Shown here: positions 8,796 through 16,457 of the stretch, one piece after another
Numbering within the stretch: position 1 is the first letter of the stretch
Layout of the letters: each line of letters begins with the position of its first letter
Origin: Dickeya zeae NCPPB 2538
GTDB taxonomy: Bacteria; Pseudomonadota; Gammaproteobacteria; Enterobacterales; Enterobacteriaceae
NCBI RefSeq assembly: GCF_000406165.1
Contig: NZ_CM001977.1
Coordinates: 3,322,165 to 3,362,442, forward strand
Length of the DNA: 40,278 nt
Reading direction: 5' to 3'
The notes under the pieces: generated by a model
The model's input: the letters and a program-made list of their open reading frames with translations, nothing else
The model's database searches: none
Told to the model about the DNA's origin: nothing
Translations under genes and position numbers: made by a program

Positions 8796-9497
8796 ATGAA
8801 AGTTGGCATTATCGGCGCGATGGAACAAGAAGTAACCCTGTTAAGAGAGCTGATCCAAAACCGCCAAACCTTCCAGCGTGCGGGCTGTGAAATTTACAGC
8901 GGCCAGTTGCACGGTGTGGAGGTAGCCTTGCTGAAATCCGGTATCGGCAAAGTATCCGCCGCGCTGGGCACCACGCTGCTGCTGGAACACTGCCAGCCGG
9001 ATGTGGTGATTAATACCGGTTCTGCCGGTGGCCTGGCGTCGTCACTCAAGGTGGGGGATATCGTGGTCTCCGACGAAGTGCGTTATCACGACGCTGACGT
9101 CACCGCGTTCGGCTACGAACCCGGCCAGATGGCGGGTTGCCCAGCCGCGTTTGCTGCCGATGAAAAGCTGATTACGCTGGCGCAAAGCGCCATCAGTCAG
9201 TTACAGCTAAATGCCGTACGCGGGCTGGTCGTCAGCGGTGATGCCTTTATCAACGGTAAAGCGCCGCTGGAACGTATCCGTCACACGTTCCCACAGGCCA
9301 TCGCGGTAGAAATGGAAGCCACGGCCATCGGCCACGTTTGCCACCAGTTTGGCGTACCTTTTGTTGTGGTACGAGCCATTTCTGACGTTGCCGATCAAGA
9401 ATCACACCTCAGCTTTGACGAGTTCCTGGTTACCGCCGCTCAGCAGTCAACCAAAATGGTGGAAACCATGCTACAGGCACTGGCGCAAAGCCATTAA
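8796..9497 (+). CDS. mtnN: 5'-methylthioadenosine/S-adenosylhomocysteine nucleosidase (Pfs/MtnN)
   Basis: This cytosolic enzyme removes adenine from methylthioadenosine, S-adenosylhomocysteine and 5'-deoxyadenosine. It recycles by-products of methylation and polyamine synthesis and supplies the AI-2 precursor. It is 233 aa, one residue longer than E. coli MtnN. The catalytic residues E12, E174 (VEMEATA) and D197 (AISDVAD) are all present. The start MKVGIIGAM is preceded by GGGG at suitable spacing; an in-frame upstream ATG (8766) lacks homology. It is divergent from dgt and upstream of btuF, as in E. coli. The speE and speD genes further along the window generate methylthioadenosine, so the two loci are metabolically linked though not adjacent. 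Confidence 0.97.
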   Translation: MKVGIIGAMEQEVTLLRELIQNRQTFQRAGCEIYSGQLHGVEVALLKSGIGKVSAALGTTLLLEHCQPDVVINTGSAGGLASSLKVGDIVVSDEVRYHDADVTAFGYEPGQMAGCPAAFAADEKLITLAQSAISQLQLNAVRGLVVSGDAFINGKAPLERIRHTFPQAIAVEMEATAIGHVCHQFGVPFVVVRAISDVADQESHLSFDEFLVTAAQQSTKMVETMLQALAQSH

Positions 9498-9506
9498 TTG
9501 CCGTCT

Positions 9507-9534
9507 CCGGGGCCACACGCCCCGGTTCGTTTAT
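9507..9534 (+). terminator. Hairpin between mtnN and btuF, terminator or attenuator
   Basis: A 7-bp GC stem (ccggggc / gccccgg) with a 5-base loop starts nine bases after the mtnN stop and is followed by ttcgtttat, a modest T-rich tail. It could partly end mtnN transcription before btuF. Confidence 0.5.
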
Positions 9535-9550
9535 CTTCGAGACCCGCGCC

Positions 9551-10384
9551 GTGACATCCTTTTATTCTCTCATACGGTATTCTCGCATCCTGTGGCCGTT
9601 CGCCCTGTTGTGGCTGTTACCCTGTCGGGCTGAACCGGTAGCGCAGCGTGTTGTTAGTCTGGCACCGCATGCTACTGAAATGGCGTTTGCCGCCGGGCTT
9701 GGCGAACAACTGGTCGGCGTCAGCGCCTGGTCCAATTATCCGCCAGAGGCTGAACACATCGAACAGGTCGCCAACTGGCAGGGCATCAATCTGGAGCGGA
9801 TTCTGGCATTAAAGCCGGATTTGGTTCTGGCATGGCGAGAAGGCAATGCCCAGCGCCCACTAGAGCAACTGGCATCATTCGGTATCCACATTCTGTACCT
9901 TGACCCCGCCACACTCGATGACATTCCACGCCAGTTAGACATGTTAGCGCAGTACAGCCCGCATCCGGAACAAGCGCATGAAGCCGCGCAGCAGTTTCGT
10001 CAACAACAACAATCACTGGCACAGCAGTATAGCCACCGTACGCCGGTACGGGTGTTTTTGCAGTTTGGCAGTCAACCGCTGTTTACGTCATCGCAGGCAA
10101 CCTTGCAAAGCCAGGTCATCAGCCTGTGCGGTGGCAGCAATATATTTGCCGACAGCCCGGTTCCCTGGCCACAGGTCAGCCGCGAACAAGTGATTCGGCG
10201 GCAGCCTCAGGTCGTCGTCATCAGCGGCCAACCCGCTGCGGTGGAGCAGGTCAAAGCTTTCTGGCAACCGCAGCTGACCCCTGACGTCATCGCGGTCAAC
10301 GAAGACTGGTTTAGCCGCACAGGCCCACGGCTGATGTTGGCAGCAGAACAGCTGTGCCAGCAATTCGCTGCCCGACAAGGTTGA
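9551..10384 (+). CDS. btuF: Vitamin B12 periplasmic-binding protein BtuF
   Basis: BtuF captures cobalamin in the periplasm and passes it to the BtuCD importer. The 277-aa product has an N-terminal signal peptide ending near LPCRA, then a periplasmic-binding fold of the helical-backbone (TroA/BtuF) class. RVVSLAPHATEMAFAAG, VGVSAWSNYPPEA and LEPDL-like ILALKPDLVLAW match the family closely. The reading frame begins with GTG at 9551; the next ATG is well inside the mature domain, so GTG is the likely start, with only a weak ribosome binding site. No btuC or btuD is present. It lies directly after mtnN as in E. coli, but yadS, which follows btuF there, is missing here. Confidence 0.92.
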   Translation: MTSFYSLIRYSRILWPFALLWLLPCRAEPVAQRVVSLAPHATEMAFAAGLGEQLVGVSAWSNYPPEAEHIEQVANWQGINLERILALKPDLVLAWREGNAQRPLEQLASFGIHILYLDPATLDDIPRQLDMLAQYSPHPEQAHEAAQQFRQQQQSLAQQYSHRTPVRVFLQFGSQPLFTSSQATLQSQVISLCGGSNIFADSPVPWPQVSREQVIRRQPQVVVISGQPAAVEQVKAFWQPQLTPDVIAVNEDWFSRTGPRLMLAAEQLCQQFAARQG

Positions 10385-10415
10385 CTGCCATCCATACCCA
10401 CTGGAGTGCTGACAT

Positions 10416-10452
10416 AAAAAAACCCGTGTGCCAGTCAGGCCACGGGTTTTTC
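10416..10452. terminator. Bidirectional terminator between convergent btuF and erpA
   Basis: The stem aaaaacccgtg / cacgggttttt, with additional gcc/ggc pairing inside, is flanked by an A-run on the left and a T-run on the right. It can therefore end transcription from both directions. It lies about 30 bases after btuF and about 20 bases after erpA. Confidence 0.85.
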
Positions 10453-10469
10453 TTATAGACGAGTTCTTG

Positions 10470-10814
10470 TCAGATACTGAAAGAGGAACCGCATCCACAG
10501 GTGGTTTTGGCGTTCGGGTTCGTTACCACAAAACGCGAACCTTCCAGCCCTTCGGTGTAATCCACTGAGCCGCCGATCAGGTATTGCAGACTCATCGGGT
10601 CGACCACCAGAGAGACCCCTTGTTTCTCAATGGTCATATCACCGTCGTTAACCTTATCATCGAAGGTGAAACCATACTGGAAGCCACTGCAGCCACCACC
10701 AGTAATGTAAACCCGAAGTTTCAGTTCCGGATTCTCTTCATCGGCAATCAGGAGTTTCACCTTATTCGCTGCCGCATCGGTAAACTGCAGGGGCAGTGCT
10801 ACATCATCGCTCAT
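10470..10814 (-). CDS. erpA: Iron-sulfur cluster insertion protein ErpA
   Basis: ErpA is an A-type carrier that delivers Fe-S clusters to apoproteins, in E. coli notably IspG/IspH of isoprenoid synthesis. The product is 114 aa, as in E. coli. The three cluster-ligating cysteines are C42 (GGGCSGFQYGF), C106 and C108 (TTCGCGSSFSI). The start MSDDVALPLQ has GGGAG eight bases upstream and is favoured over an ATG five codons earlier. It converges on btuF with a shared terminator and follows clcA on the same strand. Confidence 0.97.
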   Translation of the reverse strand: MSDDVALPLQFTDAAANKVKLLIADEENPELKLRVYITGGGCSGFQYGFTFDDKVNDGDMTIEKQGVSLVVDPMSLQYLIGGSVDYTEGLEGSRFVVTNPNAKTTCGCGSSFSI

Positions 10815-10894
10815 TTTTTTTACTCCCAATCAATACCGGGCGGAATTTAACAGCCCTCATTATCGTTTTATTATCCAACAGCACCCGACAACGT

Positions 10895-12292
10895 TCAAGA
10901 TTTGATACCAGCACCGGTTTCGGCGGTTAGCGCTTCTTGCTGCGCCTGACGCTCCAGCGTGCGGGCCAGAATACTCGAATAAAGCGGCTTGCCGCCAAGG
11001 AACTGTGCCACCAACGTCGCGCCAAGGCACGTAATGATCATCGGCAAAATCAGCTGATAGTTGTCCGTCATCTCCAGAACCAGCACGATACCGGTCAGCG
11101 GCGCGCGAACCGATGATGCGAACAACGCCCCCATCCCCGCGACGGCAAAGGTTCCCGCCCCGAGTCCCCAGTCGGGGAAAATATGCGCACATACCATACC
11201 AAACGCAGCGCCCAGCAACGTACCCAGCGACAGCATGGGAGCAAAAATCCCCCCCGGCGCACCGGAACTAAAGCAGAGCAAGGTCATCCCGACCCGGGCC
11301 AGAAAAATCACTAGCAGCATCCCTACCCCGTAGTGCTCTGCTGCCGCAACCGGGATCAGCGTAAAACCACCGCCTGTTGCATCGCTGAATGCCAGCGTTA
11401 ACAACCCGGATATTCCCCCCGCCACCAGCCCGGTGAGCAAAAATCGCGGCAGCGAATGACCGTGAAAGCGTAAAAAACGCGCCTGCGCCCCCAGCACCAG
11501 TGCATTGAACATCACCCCGACAGCACCAAACAGAATGCCGAGCAACAGATATAACCCCAGTGTTCCCACGGGTGCGGACGGCAGTTGACCCACATTGATC
11601 ACCGCGTGATCGCCTTCCAGCACCCGATAGACAATGCTGGACATAATAACGCCGATAAATACCGCTTTGATGGAAATCAGGTTGTAGCGAAACTGCGGGC
11701 GCATCTCTTCAATAATGAACAAGATCCCAGCCAGTGGCGCATTGAACGCGGCGGACAAACCGGCTGCGGCACCGGTCGCCAGCAGTGAATGCCGGACATC
11801 CCCTTTACGCGCCGGGAGCAACGCCGCCACCATACCGCCAATATTTCCGCCCAGCTGTACCGTCGGCCCTTCACGCCCCAGTACCATACCGGCTCCCAGC
11901 GTTCCAATCCCGCCGACGAACTTCACCGGCAGCACCCGCCACCAGCGTACCGGGCGCAAATCCTCTAGCGCCCCCTCGATTTCAGGGATACCTGAACCAC
12001 CAGCTTCCGGCGCAAAGCGACGCACCAGCCCGTAACCCGCCGCTGCCAGCAGAGCGGATATCAGGATACTCAACGGCCACACCCAGGCACTGCCAGACAA
12101 AGACGACAGCAAGGACAACCGCCAGTGCTGCACGGCATTAACCGCCTGATTGAACCCCACGCCGACCAACCCAACCAGCGTACCGGTCAACGCGGCCATC
12201 ACTAAGATGTAGACAGGGGTTTTATCACGGCGAACAAGTTGTCTGATAGCAGCGCGACGTACCGCCGCAGGCAAAGAAAAGGAAGAAAGCAT
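10895..12292 (-). CDS. clcA: H+/Cl- exchange transporter ClcA
   Basis: ClcA exchanges two chloride ions for one proton across the inner membrane and supports survival of extreme acid. The 465-aa protein is almost all hydrophobic helices. The chloride-binding segments are GSGIPEIEG (about 99-107), GREGPTVQ with gating glutamate E141, and the tyrosine in KPLYSSI near the C-terminus. The internal proton glutamate is E196 in FIIEEMRP. Together these indicate an exchanger, not a channel. It is slightly shorter than E. coli ClcA (473 aa). It is divergent from hemL with about 177 bases between, the same arrangement as in E. coli. Confidence 0.96.
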   Translation of the reverse strand: MLSSFSLPAAVRRAAIRQLVRRDKTPVYILVMAALTGTLVGLVGVGFNQAVNAVQHWRLSLLSSLSGSAWVWPLSILISALLAAAGYGLVRRFAPEAGGSGIPEIEGALEDLRPVRWWRVLPVKFVGGIGTLGAGMVLGREGPTVQLGGNIGGMVAALLPARKGDVRHSLLATGAAAGLSAAFNAPLAGILFIIEEMRPQFRYNLISIKAVFIGVIMSSIVYRVLEGDHAVINVGQLPSAPVGTLGLYLLLGILFGAVGVMFNALVLGAQARFLRFHGHSLPRFLLTGLVAGGISGLLTLAFSDATGGGFTLIPVAAAEHYGVGMLLVIFLARVGMTLLCFSSGAPGGIFAPMLSLGTLLGAAFGMVCAHIFPDWGLGAGTFAVAGMGALFASSVRAPLTGIVLVLEMTDNYQLILPMIITCLGATLVAQFLGGKPLYSSILARTLERQAQQEALTAETGAGIKS

Positions 12293-12469
12293 GACAGCAA
12301 ATCAACGTTAACATAGCGGACAAGAGCCTCATTCTAGTCATGTAACGAGGCACTTGCCCAGCAGGAATACCGATGGCGGAAAGCTAAAGTGTGTCCGGCG
12401 ATTTCACAACGCGAAACAGATGATTAGAATGGGCGTCACTCGCTATGCAAATCCAATCAGGAAGCCGCA

Positions 12470-13750
12470 ATGAATAAATCTGAAAGTCTGTACGCCGCCG
12501 CCCGTCAACTGATTCCCGGTGGGGTTAACTCGCCGGTGCGCGCCTTTAACGGCGTTGGAGGCGTTCCCTTGTTCATTGAACGGGCGGAAGGCTCAAGACT
12601 CTACGACGCGGATGGCAAATCCTATATCGACTATGTGGGATCCTGGGGGCCGATGATTCTGGGCCACAACCACCCGGTCATTCGTCAGGCGGTGATTGAA
12701 GCCGCTGAGCGCGGCCTGAGCTTTGGCGCGCCCACCGAAATGGAAGTGAAAATGGCGCAACGGGTGACCTCGCTGGTACCGAGCATGGAAATGGTGCGCA
12801 TGGTGAACTCCGGCACCGAAGCGACCATGAGTGCTATCCGTCTGGCGCGTGGTTTCACTGGCCGCGACAAAATCATCAAATTTGAAGGCTGCTACCACGG
12901 CCATGCCGACTGTCTGCTGGTGAAGGCTGGTTCCGGCGCACTGACGCTGGGGCAACCCAACTCTCCCGGTGTACCGGCTGATTTTGCCCGCCACACCCTG
13001 ACCTGCACCTACAACGATCTAGACTCCGTGCGTGCGGCATTTGAACAGTATCCGCAGGATATCGCTGCCATCATCGTCGAGCCGGTCGCGGGTAACATGA
13101 ACTGTATTCCACCACTGCCAGCCTTCCTGCCGGGGCTGAGAGCATTGTGTGACGAATTCGGCGCGCTGCTGATCATCGACGAAGTGATGACCGGTTTTCG
13201 CGTGGCGTTAGGCGGTGCGCAGGCGCATTACGGCGTACGCCCTGACCTGACCTGCCTTGGTAAAATTATTGGCGGCGGGATGCCGGTGGGCGCGTTCGGC
13301 GGGCGTCGTGATGTGATGGAAGCGCTGGCACCGACCGGCCCGGTTTATCAGGCAGGTACCCTGTCCGGCAACCCGATCGCGATGGCGGCTGGTTTCGCCT
13401 GCCTGAGTGAAGTGGCTAAACCTGGCGTTCACCAGACACTGACTGAGCGGACGACGCAACTGGCGGAAGGTTTGCTAGCAGCGGCGCAAGCACAACACAT
13501 CCCGCTGGTGGTAAACCATGTCGGTGCCATGTTTGGTATCTTCTTTACCGACGCGGCCCAGGTGACCTGCTATCAGGATGCACTGAAGTGTGATGTGGAA
13601 CGATTCAAGCGCTTCTTCCATCTGATGCTGGATGAGGGCGTCTATCTGGCGCCGTCGGCGTTCGAAGCTGGCTTTATGTCGCTGGCACACAGCCCAGAGG
13701 ATATCGAACACACGATAGCGGCCGCTCGTCGCTGTTTTGCCGCCCTGTAA
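12470..13750 (+). CDS. hemL: Glutamate-1-semialdehyde 2,1-aminomutase HemL
   Basis: HemL converts glutamate-1-semialdehyde to 5-aminolevulinate, the second step of the C5 haem pathway, using pyridoxal phosphate. The 426-aa product is the standard family length. The PLP lysine is K265 in CLGKIIGGGMPVGA. The NSGTEATMSAIRLARG cofactor loop and IIDEVMTGFR, holding the cofactor aspartate, are intact. The ATG follows an AGGAAG ribosome binding site. It is divergent from clcA. In E. coli fhuACDB separates it from mrcB; here the two genes are convergent neighbours 69 bases apart. Confidence 0.98.
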   Translation: MNKSESLYAAARQLIPGGVNSPVRAFNGVGGVPLFIERAEGSRLYDADGKSYIDYVGSWGPMILGHNHPVIRQAVIEAAERGLSFGAPTEMEVKMAQRVTSLVPSMEMVRMVNSGTEATMSAIRLARGFTGRDKIIKFEGCYHGHADCLLVKAGSGALTLGQPNSPGVPADFARHTLTCTYNDLDSVRAAFEQYPQDIAAIIVEPVAGNMNCIPPLPAFLPGLRALCDEFGALLIIDEVMTGFRVALGGAQAHYGVRPDLTCLGKIIGGGMPVGAFGGRRDVMEALAPTGPVYQAGTLSGNPIAMAAGFACLSEVAKPGVHQTLTERTTQLAEGLLAAAQAQHIPLVVNHVGAMFGIFFTDAAQVTCYQDALKCDVERFKRFFHLMLDEGVYLAPSAFEAGFMSLAHSPEDIEHTIAAARRCFAAL

Positions 13751-13761
13751 ACAAACACCAG

Positions 13762-13791
13762 AAAAAAACACGCCCGGCTTGCCGGGCGTGT
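13762..13791 (-). terminator. Terminator of mrcB, possibly shared with hemL
   Basis: A GC-rich stem (acacgcccggc / gccgggcgtgt) is followed on the minus strand by seven T residues (A-run 13762-13768 on the plus strand), a good rho-independent terminator for mrcB. On the plus strand the tail is tcattcactt, so termination of hemL would be weaker. Confidence 0.8.
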
Positions 13792-13819
13792 CATTCACTT
13801 CTCTACTGCGGGCGGTTGG

Positions 13820-16354
13820 TTACTGCCCGAACATCTGTTTGATCCAGTCAGGAACGCTGCCACTATCTTGCTGGTTCTGCTGGTTCTGCTGGTTCTGCTG
13901 ATTCTGCTGGTTCTGCTGCGGCTGACCGTTCGGCGACGCCGTTGGCGACTGCACCACCTGCTGCTGGCTAGCCTGACACAACGCCTGCGGATTATCAGTC
14001 CACACCGGCAATGCACGGCCTGCGCTACCATTACAGATAAAGTTGCCGCTGCTATCCACCGTCATGGTAGTAATGCCTTCCGGCGGTGTCAGCATCAACG
14101 GTAGCGGCGTCTGGTTTTCCAGATAGCGACGATAGATGGTCAACGCCCCGTTGGCCCCGGTGAGCTTCGCCGGGCCGTTGTTATCACGCCCGACCCAGGT
14201 GATCACCACCTCTCTGCCATCGACGCCCGCAAACCAACTATCACGCAAGTCGTTCGTGGTACCGGTTTTCCCCGCCAGATGATAATTGCCGAATTTCACC
14301 ATCAGCGAACGCGAAGTACCACGCTCCACTACCTGCTGCATGCCGTACAAGGTCAGGTAAGCCGCCTGTGACGGCACCACCCGTTCAGCCTGAGGGAAGC
14401 TCTGATACAGCACCTTACCGTCTTCAGCAATCACCGAGCGCAGCGCCGAAAGCGGTGCACGGCTGCCACCGCTGGCGATAGTCTGGTACTCCTGCGCGAC
14501 TTCCATCGGCGTCAGGCTGATAGCACCCAGCAGCATCGCCGGTACCGGCTGAATCTGGTTCTGCGGGATCCCCAGCTTTTGCAACGTATCGCTGATCTGA
14601 TCCAGTCCAACGGCCATCCCCAGATTGACCGTCGGCACGTTGAGTGAATTCGCTAGCGCATCGACCAACATCACCCGACCACGGAATTCGCGATCGTAGT
14701 TTTTCGGCTCCCAGATGGTGCCGTTCGGCTGTTTAAGCGAAATCGGCTCATCCGGCAGGATGGTATTCAGACGGTAACGATCCGGCATACTGAGCGCAGT
14801 CAGATACGTCGGTGGCTTCGCCAGTGAACCAACTGAACGACGCGCCTGCATGGCACGGTTAAAACCGGCAAACTGGGCATCGGAACCGCCCACCATCGCC
14901 CGAACCTCGCCGCTGAAGCGATCGACAATCACCATCGCCGATTCCAGGTCCTTAACACCACGCGCGGCGCGCAGTGCAGGGATGCCGTCTTCCACCGCTT
15001 TTTCCGCCGCATCCTGCGACACCGGATCCAGTGTGGTGAAGATTTTCACCCCGGATAGATCGTTCGCCTTGTCACCCAGCCGCTGCTGCAACTCCTGGCG
15101 CACCATCTGCATAAATGCCGGTTGTGGGCTTATCACCCCCCCTTTCGGCTGCACACCTAATGGACGCGCGCTCAGCATGTTATACAGGTCTTCGTCGATG
15201 ACCTGCTGGTTCTGCAACAGCTTCAGCACCAGATTACGGCGCTCCAGCGTGACCTGTGGGTTACGCCACGGGTTGTACAGCGACGCCCCTTTTACCATTC
15301 CCACCAGCATCGCCTGCTGATCGAGACTCAGCTCGTCTACCGGACGGCCAAAATAGTAAAGGCTAGCCAGCGGGAAGCCGCGGATTTGATCGTTACCGCT
15401 CTGACCGAGGTACACCTCATTCAGATACAACTCCAGAATGCGATCCTTGCTGTAGCGGTAGTCCATGATCAACGCCATGTAGGCTTCGTTGGCTTTACGC
15501 CACAACGAACGCTCGTTGGTCAGGAACAGGTTTTTCACCAACTGCTGGGTCAGTGTACTGCCGCCCTGCACTGCCCGACCCGCCGTCAGGTTGGCTATCA
15601 ACGCACGGCCGATGGAGTAGAAGCTGATACCGTCATGCTCGTAGAAATGGCGGTCTTCGGTGGCGATCAGCGTTTGCACCAACAGGTCGGGGAAGCCGGA
15701 ACGCTGGACAAACAGCCGCTGTTCACCGTTTGGCGATTGCAACATGGTAATCAGCTTCGGATCGAGCCGGAAGAAACCGAAATTACGCTGATTGTCCATG
15801 TTTTGGATCTGCGACAGCCGATCGCTGCTGAAGATCATCTTGGCGTGGATCTGCCCTTCTTTACCGTCTGGGAAATCGAACGGGCGGCGCAGAATTTCAA
15901 TGCTGTTGGCCTGCACCGTAAACTCGCCCGGACGGGTAATCCGGCTCACTTCACGGTATTGCATGCCTTCCAGCAGCGCTACCATGTCTTTCTTGCTGTA
16001 AGGCATGCCGGGCTCAAGGCTGACCATGCGGCCATACACCGCCGCTGGCAATTGCCATACCTTGCCGTCGATACGACTGCGGATTTCTCCGTCGAGGTAC
16101 ACGCCGTAAACCGACATCACCACCACGAAAATCAGGAACAGCCGGATAAGCCACCCCAGCCAGCGGCGCTTTTTACGTGGCCGCTTGCTCATGACCTCTT
16201 CCTCGTCATCCTCGTCATAGTCGTCTTCATACTCATCGTCATAATCGTCGTCGTAGTCATCATCCCTGCGACGGCGCGTCGCTTGCCTGCGAGGGGGAGT
16301 GTGTCGTGACGCACTACGTTTGCGCCCGATAGGTTCGCGGTCATCCCGAGACAT
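13820..16354 (-). CDS. mrcB: Bifunctional penicillin-binding protein 1B (MrcB)
   Basis: PBP1b polymerises and cross-links peptidoglycan at the inner membrane. The 844-aa protein has a basic then strongly acidic cytoplasmic tail (DDDYDDDYDD..., 31-53), one transmembrane helix (about 65-87), the UB2H domain, a glycosyltransferase domain with catalytic E233 (ATEDRHFYEHDG) and QGGSTLTQQ. The transpeptidase has S510 in SLAK, SLN near 567 and KTGTTN. Catalytic numbering is the same as in E. coli. The C-terminus carries a Gln/Asn repeat and ends WIKQMFGQ. A second in-frame start at Met55 could make a short isoform, as known for E. coli PBP1b. Its lipoprotein activator LpoB is not in the window. It lies downstream of hrpB, with a 103-base gap. 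Confidence 0.97.
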   Translation of the reverse strand: MSRDDREPIGRKRSASRHTPPRRQATRRRRDDDYDDDYDDEYEDDYDEDDEEEVMSKRPRKKRRWLGWLIRLFLIFVVVMSVYGVYLDGEIRSRIDGKVWQLPAAVYGRMVSLEPGMPYSKKDMVALLEGMQYREVSRITRPGEFTVQANSIEILRRPFDFPDGKEGQIHAKMIFSSDRLSQIQNMDNQRNFGFFRLDPKLITMLQSPNGEQRLFVQRSGFPDLLVQTLIATEDRHFYEHDGISFYSIGRALIANLTAGRAVQGGSTLTQQLVKNLFLTNERSLWRKANEAYMALIMDYRYSKDRILELYLNEVYLGQSGNDQIRGFPLASLYYFGRPVDELSLDQQAMLVGMVKGASLYNPWRNPQVTLERRNLVLKLLQNQQVIDEDLYNMLSARPLGVQPKGGVISPQPAFMQMVRQELQQRLGDKANDLSGVKIFTTLDPVSQDAAEKAVEDGIPALRAARGVKDLESAMVIVDRFSGEVRAMVGGSDAQFAGFNRAMQARRSVGSLAKPPTYLTALSMPDRYRLNTILPDEPISLKQPNGTIWEPKNYDREFRGRVMLVDALANSLNVPTVNLGMAVGLDQISDTLQKLGIPQNQIQPVPAMLLGAISLTPMEVAQEYQTIASGGSRAPLSALRSVIAEDGKVLYQSFPQAERVVPSQAAYLTLYGMQQVVERGTSRSLMVKFGNYHLAGKTGTTNDLRDSWFAGVDGREVVITWVGRDNNGPAKLTGANGALTIYRRYLENQTPLPLMLTPPEGITTMTVDSSGNFICNGSAGRALPVWTDNPQALCQASQQQVVQSPTASPNGQPQQNQQNQQNQQNQQNQQDSGSVPDWIKQMFGQ
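13871..13915 (-). repeat. Five tandem 9-bp units coding Gln-Asn-Gln in mrcB
   Basis: Five consecutive 9-base units, ctggttctg on the plus strand (one with g to a), lie in frame in the mrcB 3' end. They encode repeated QNQ in the disordered C-terminal tail. Because the unit is a multiple of three, gain or loss of units would change tail length without breaking the frame. Confidence 0.9.
16190..16204 (-). promoter_or_regulatory. Internal ribosome binding site and start (Met55) in mrcB
   Basis: On the coding strand GAGGAAGAGG stands two bases before an in-frame ATG (codon 55, MSKRPRKK). The start lies just after the acidic tail and before the transmembrane helix. E. coli PBP1b is known to have a short form starting at a comparable internal Met. 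Use of this start here is inference. Confidence 0.6.
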
Positions 16355-16457
16355 TACAGTGACATCTCCATCAGGTTACTGACGGCTCAGGGTTACTCAC
16401 CATGGCCGTCTACTCTGTGTCTCCCACGCTGCACAAGGAAGGGGGAAACATCTGAAA

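Noticed and set aside
9498..9550. Cobalamin riboswitch before btuF
   Set aside because: The gap is only 53 bases and contains a simple hairpin; it is too short for a B12 riboswitch.
13871..13915. Short regular repeats considered as a CRISPR array
   Set aside because: Units are 9 bases with no spacers and lie in frame inside mrcB.
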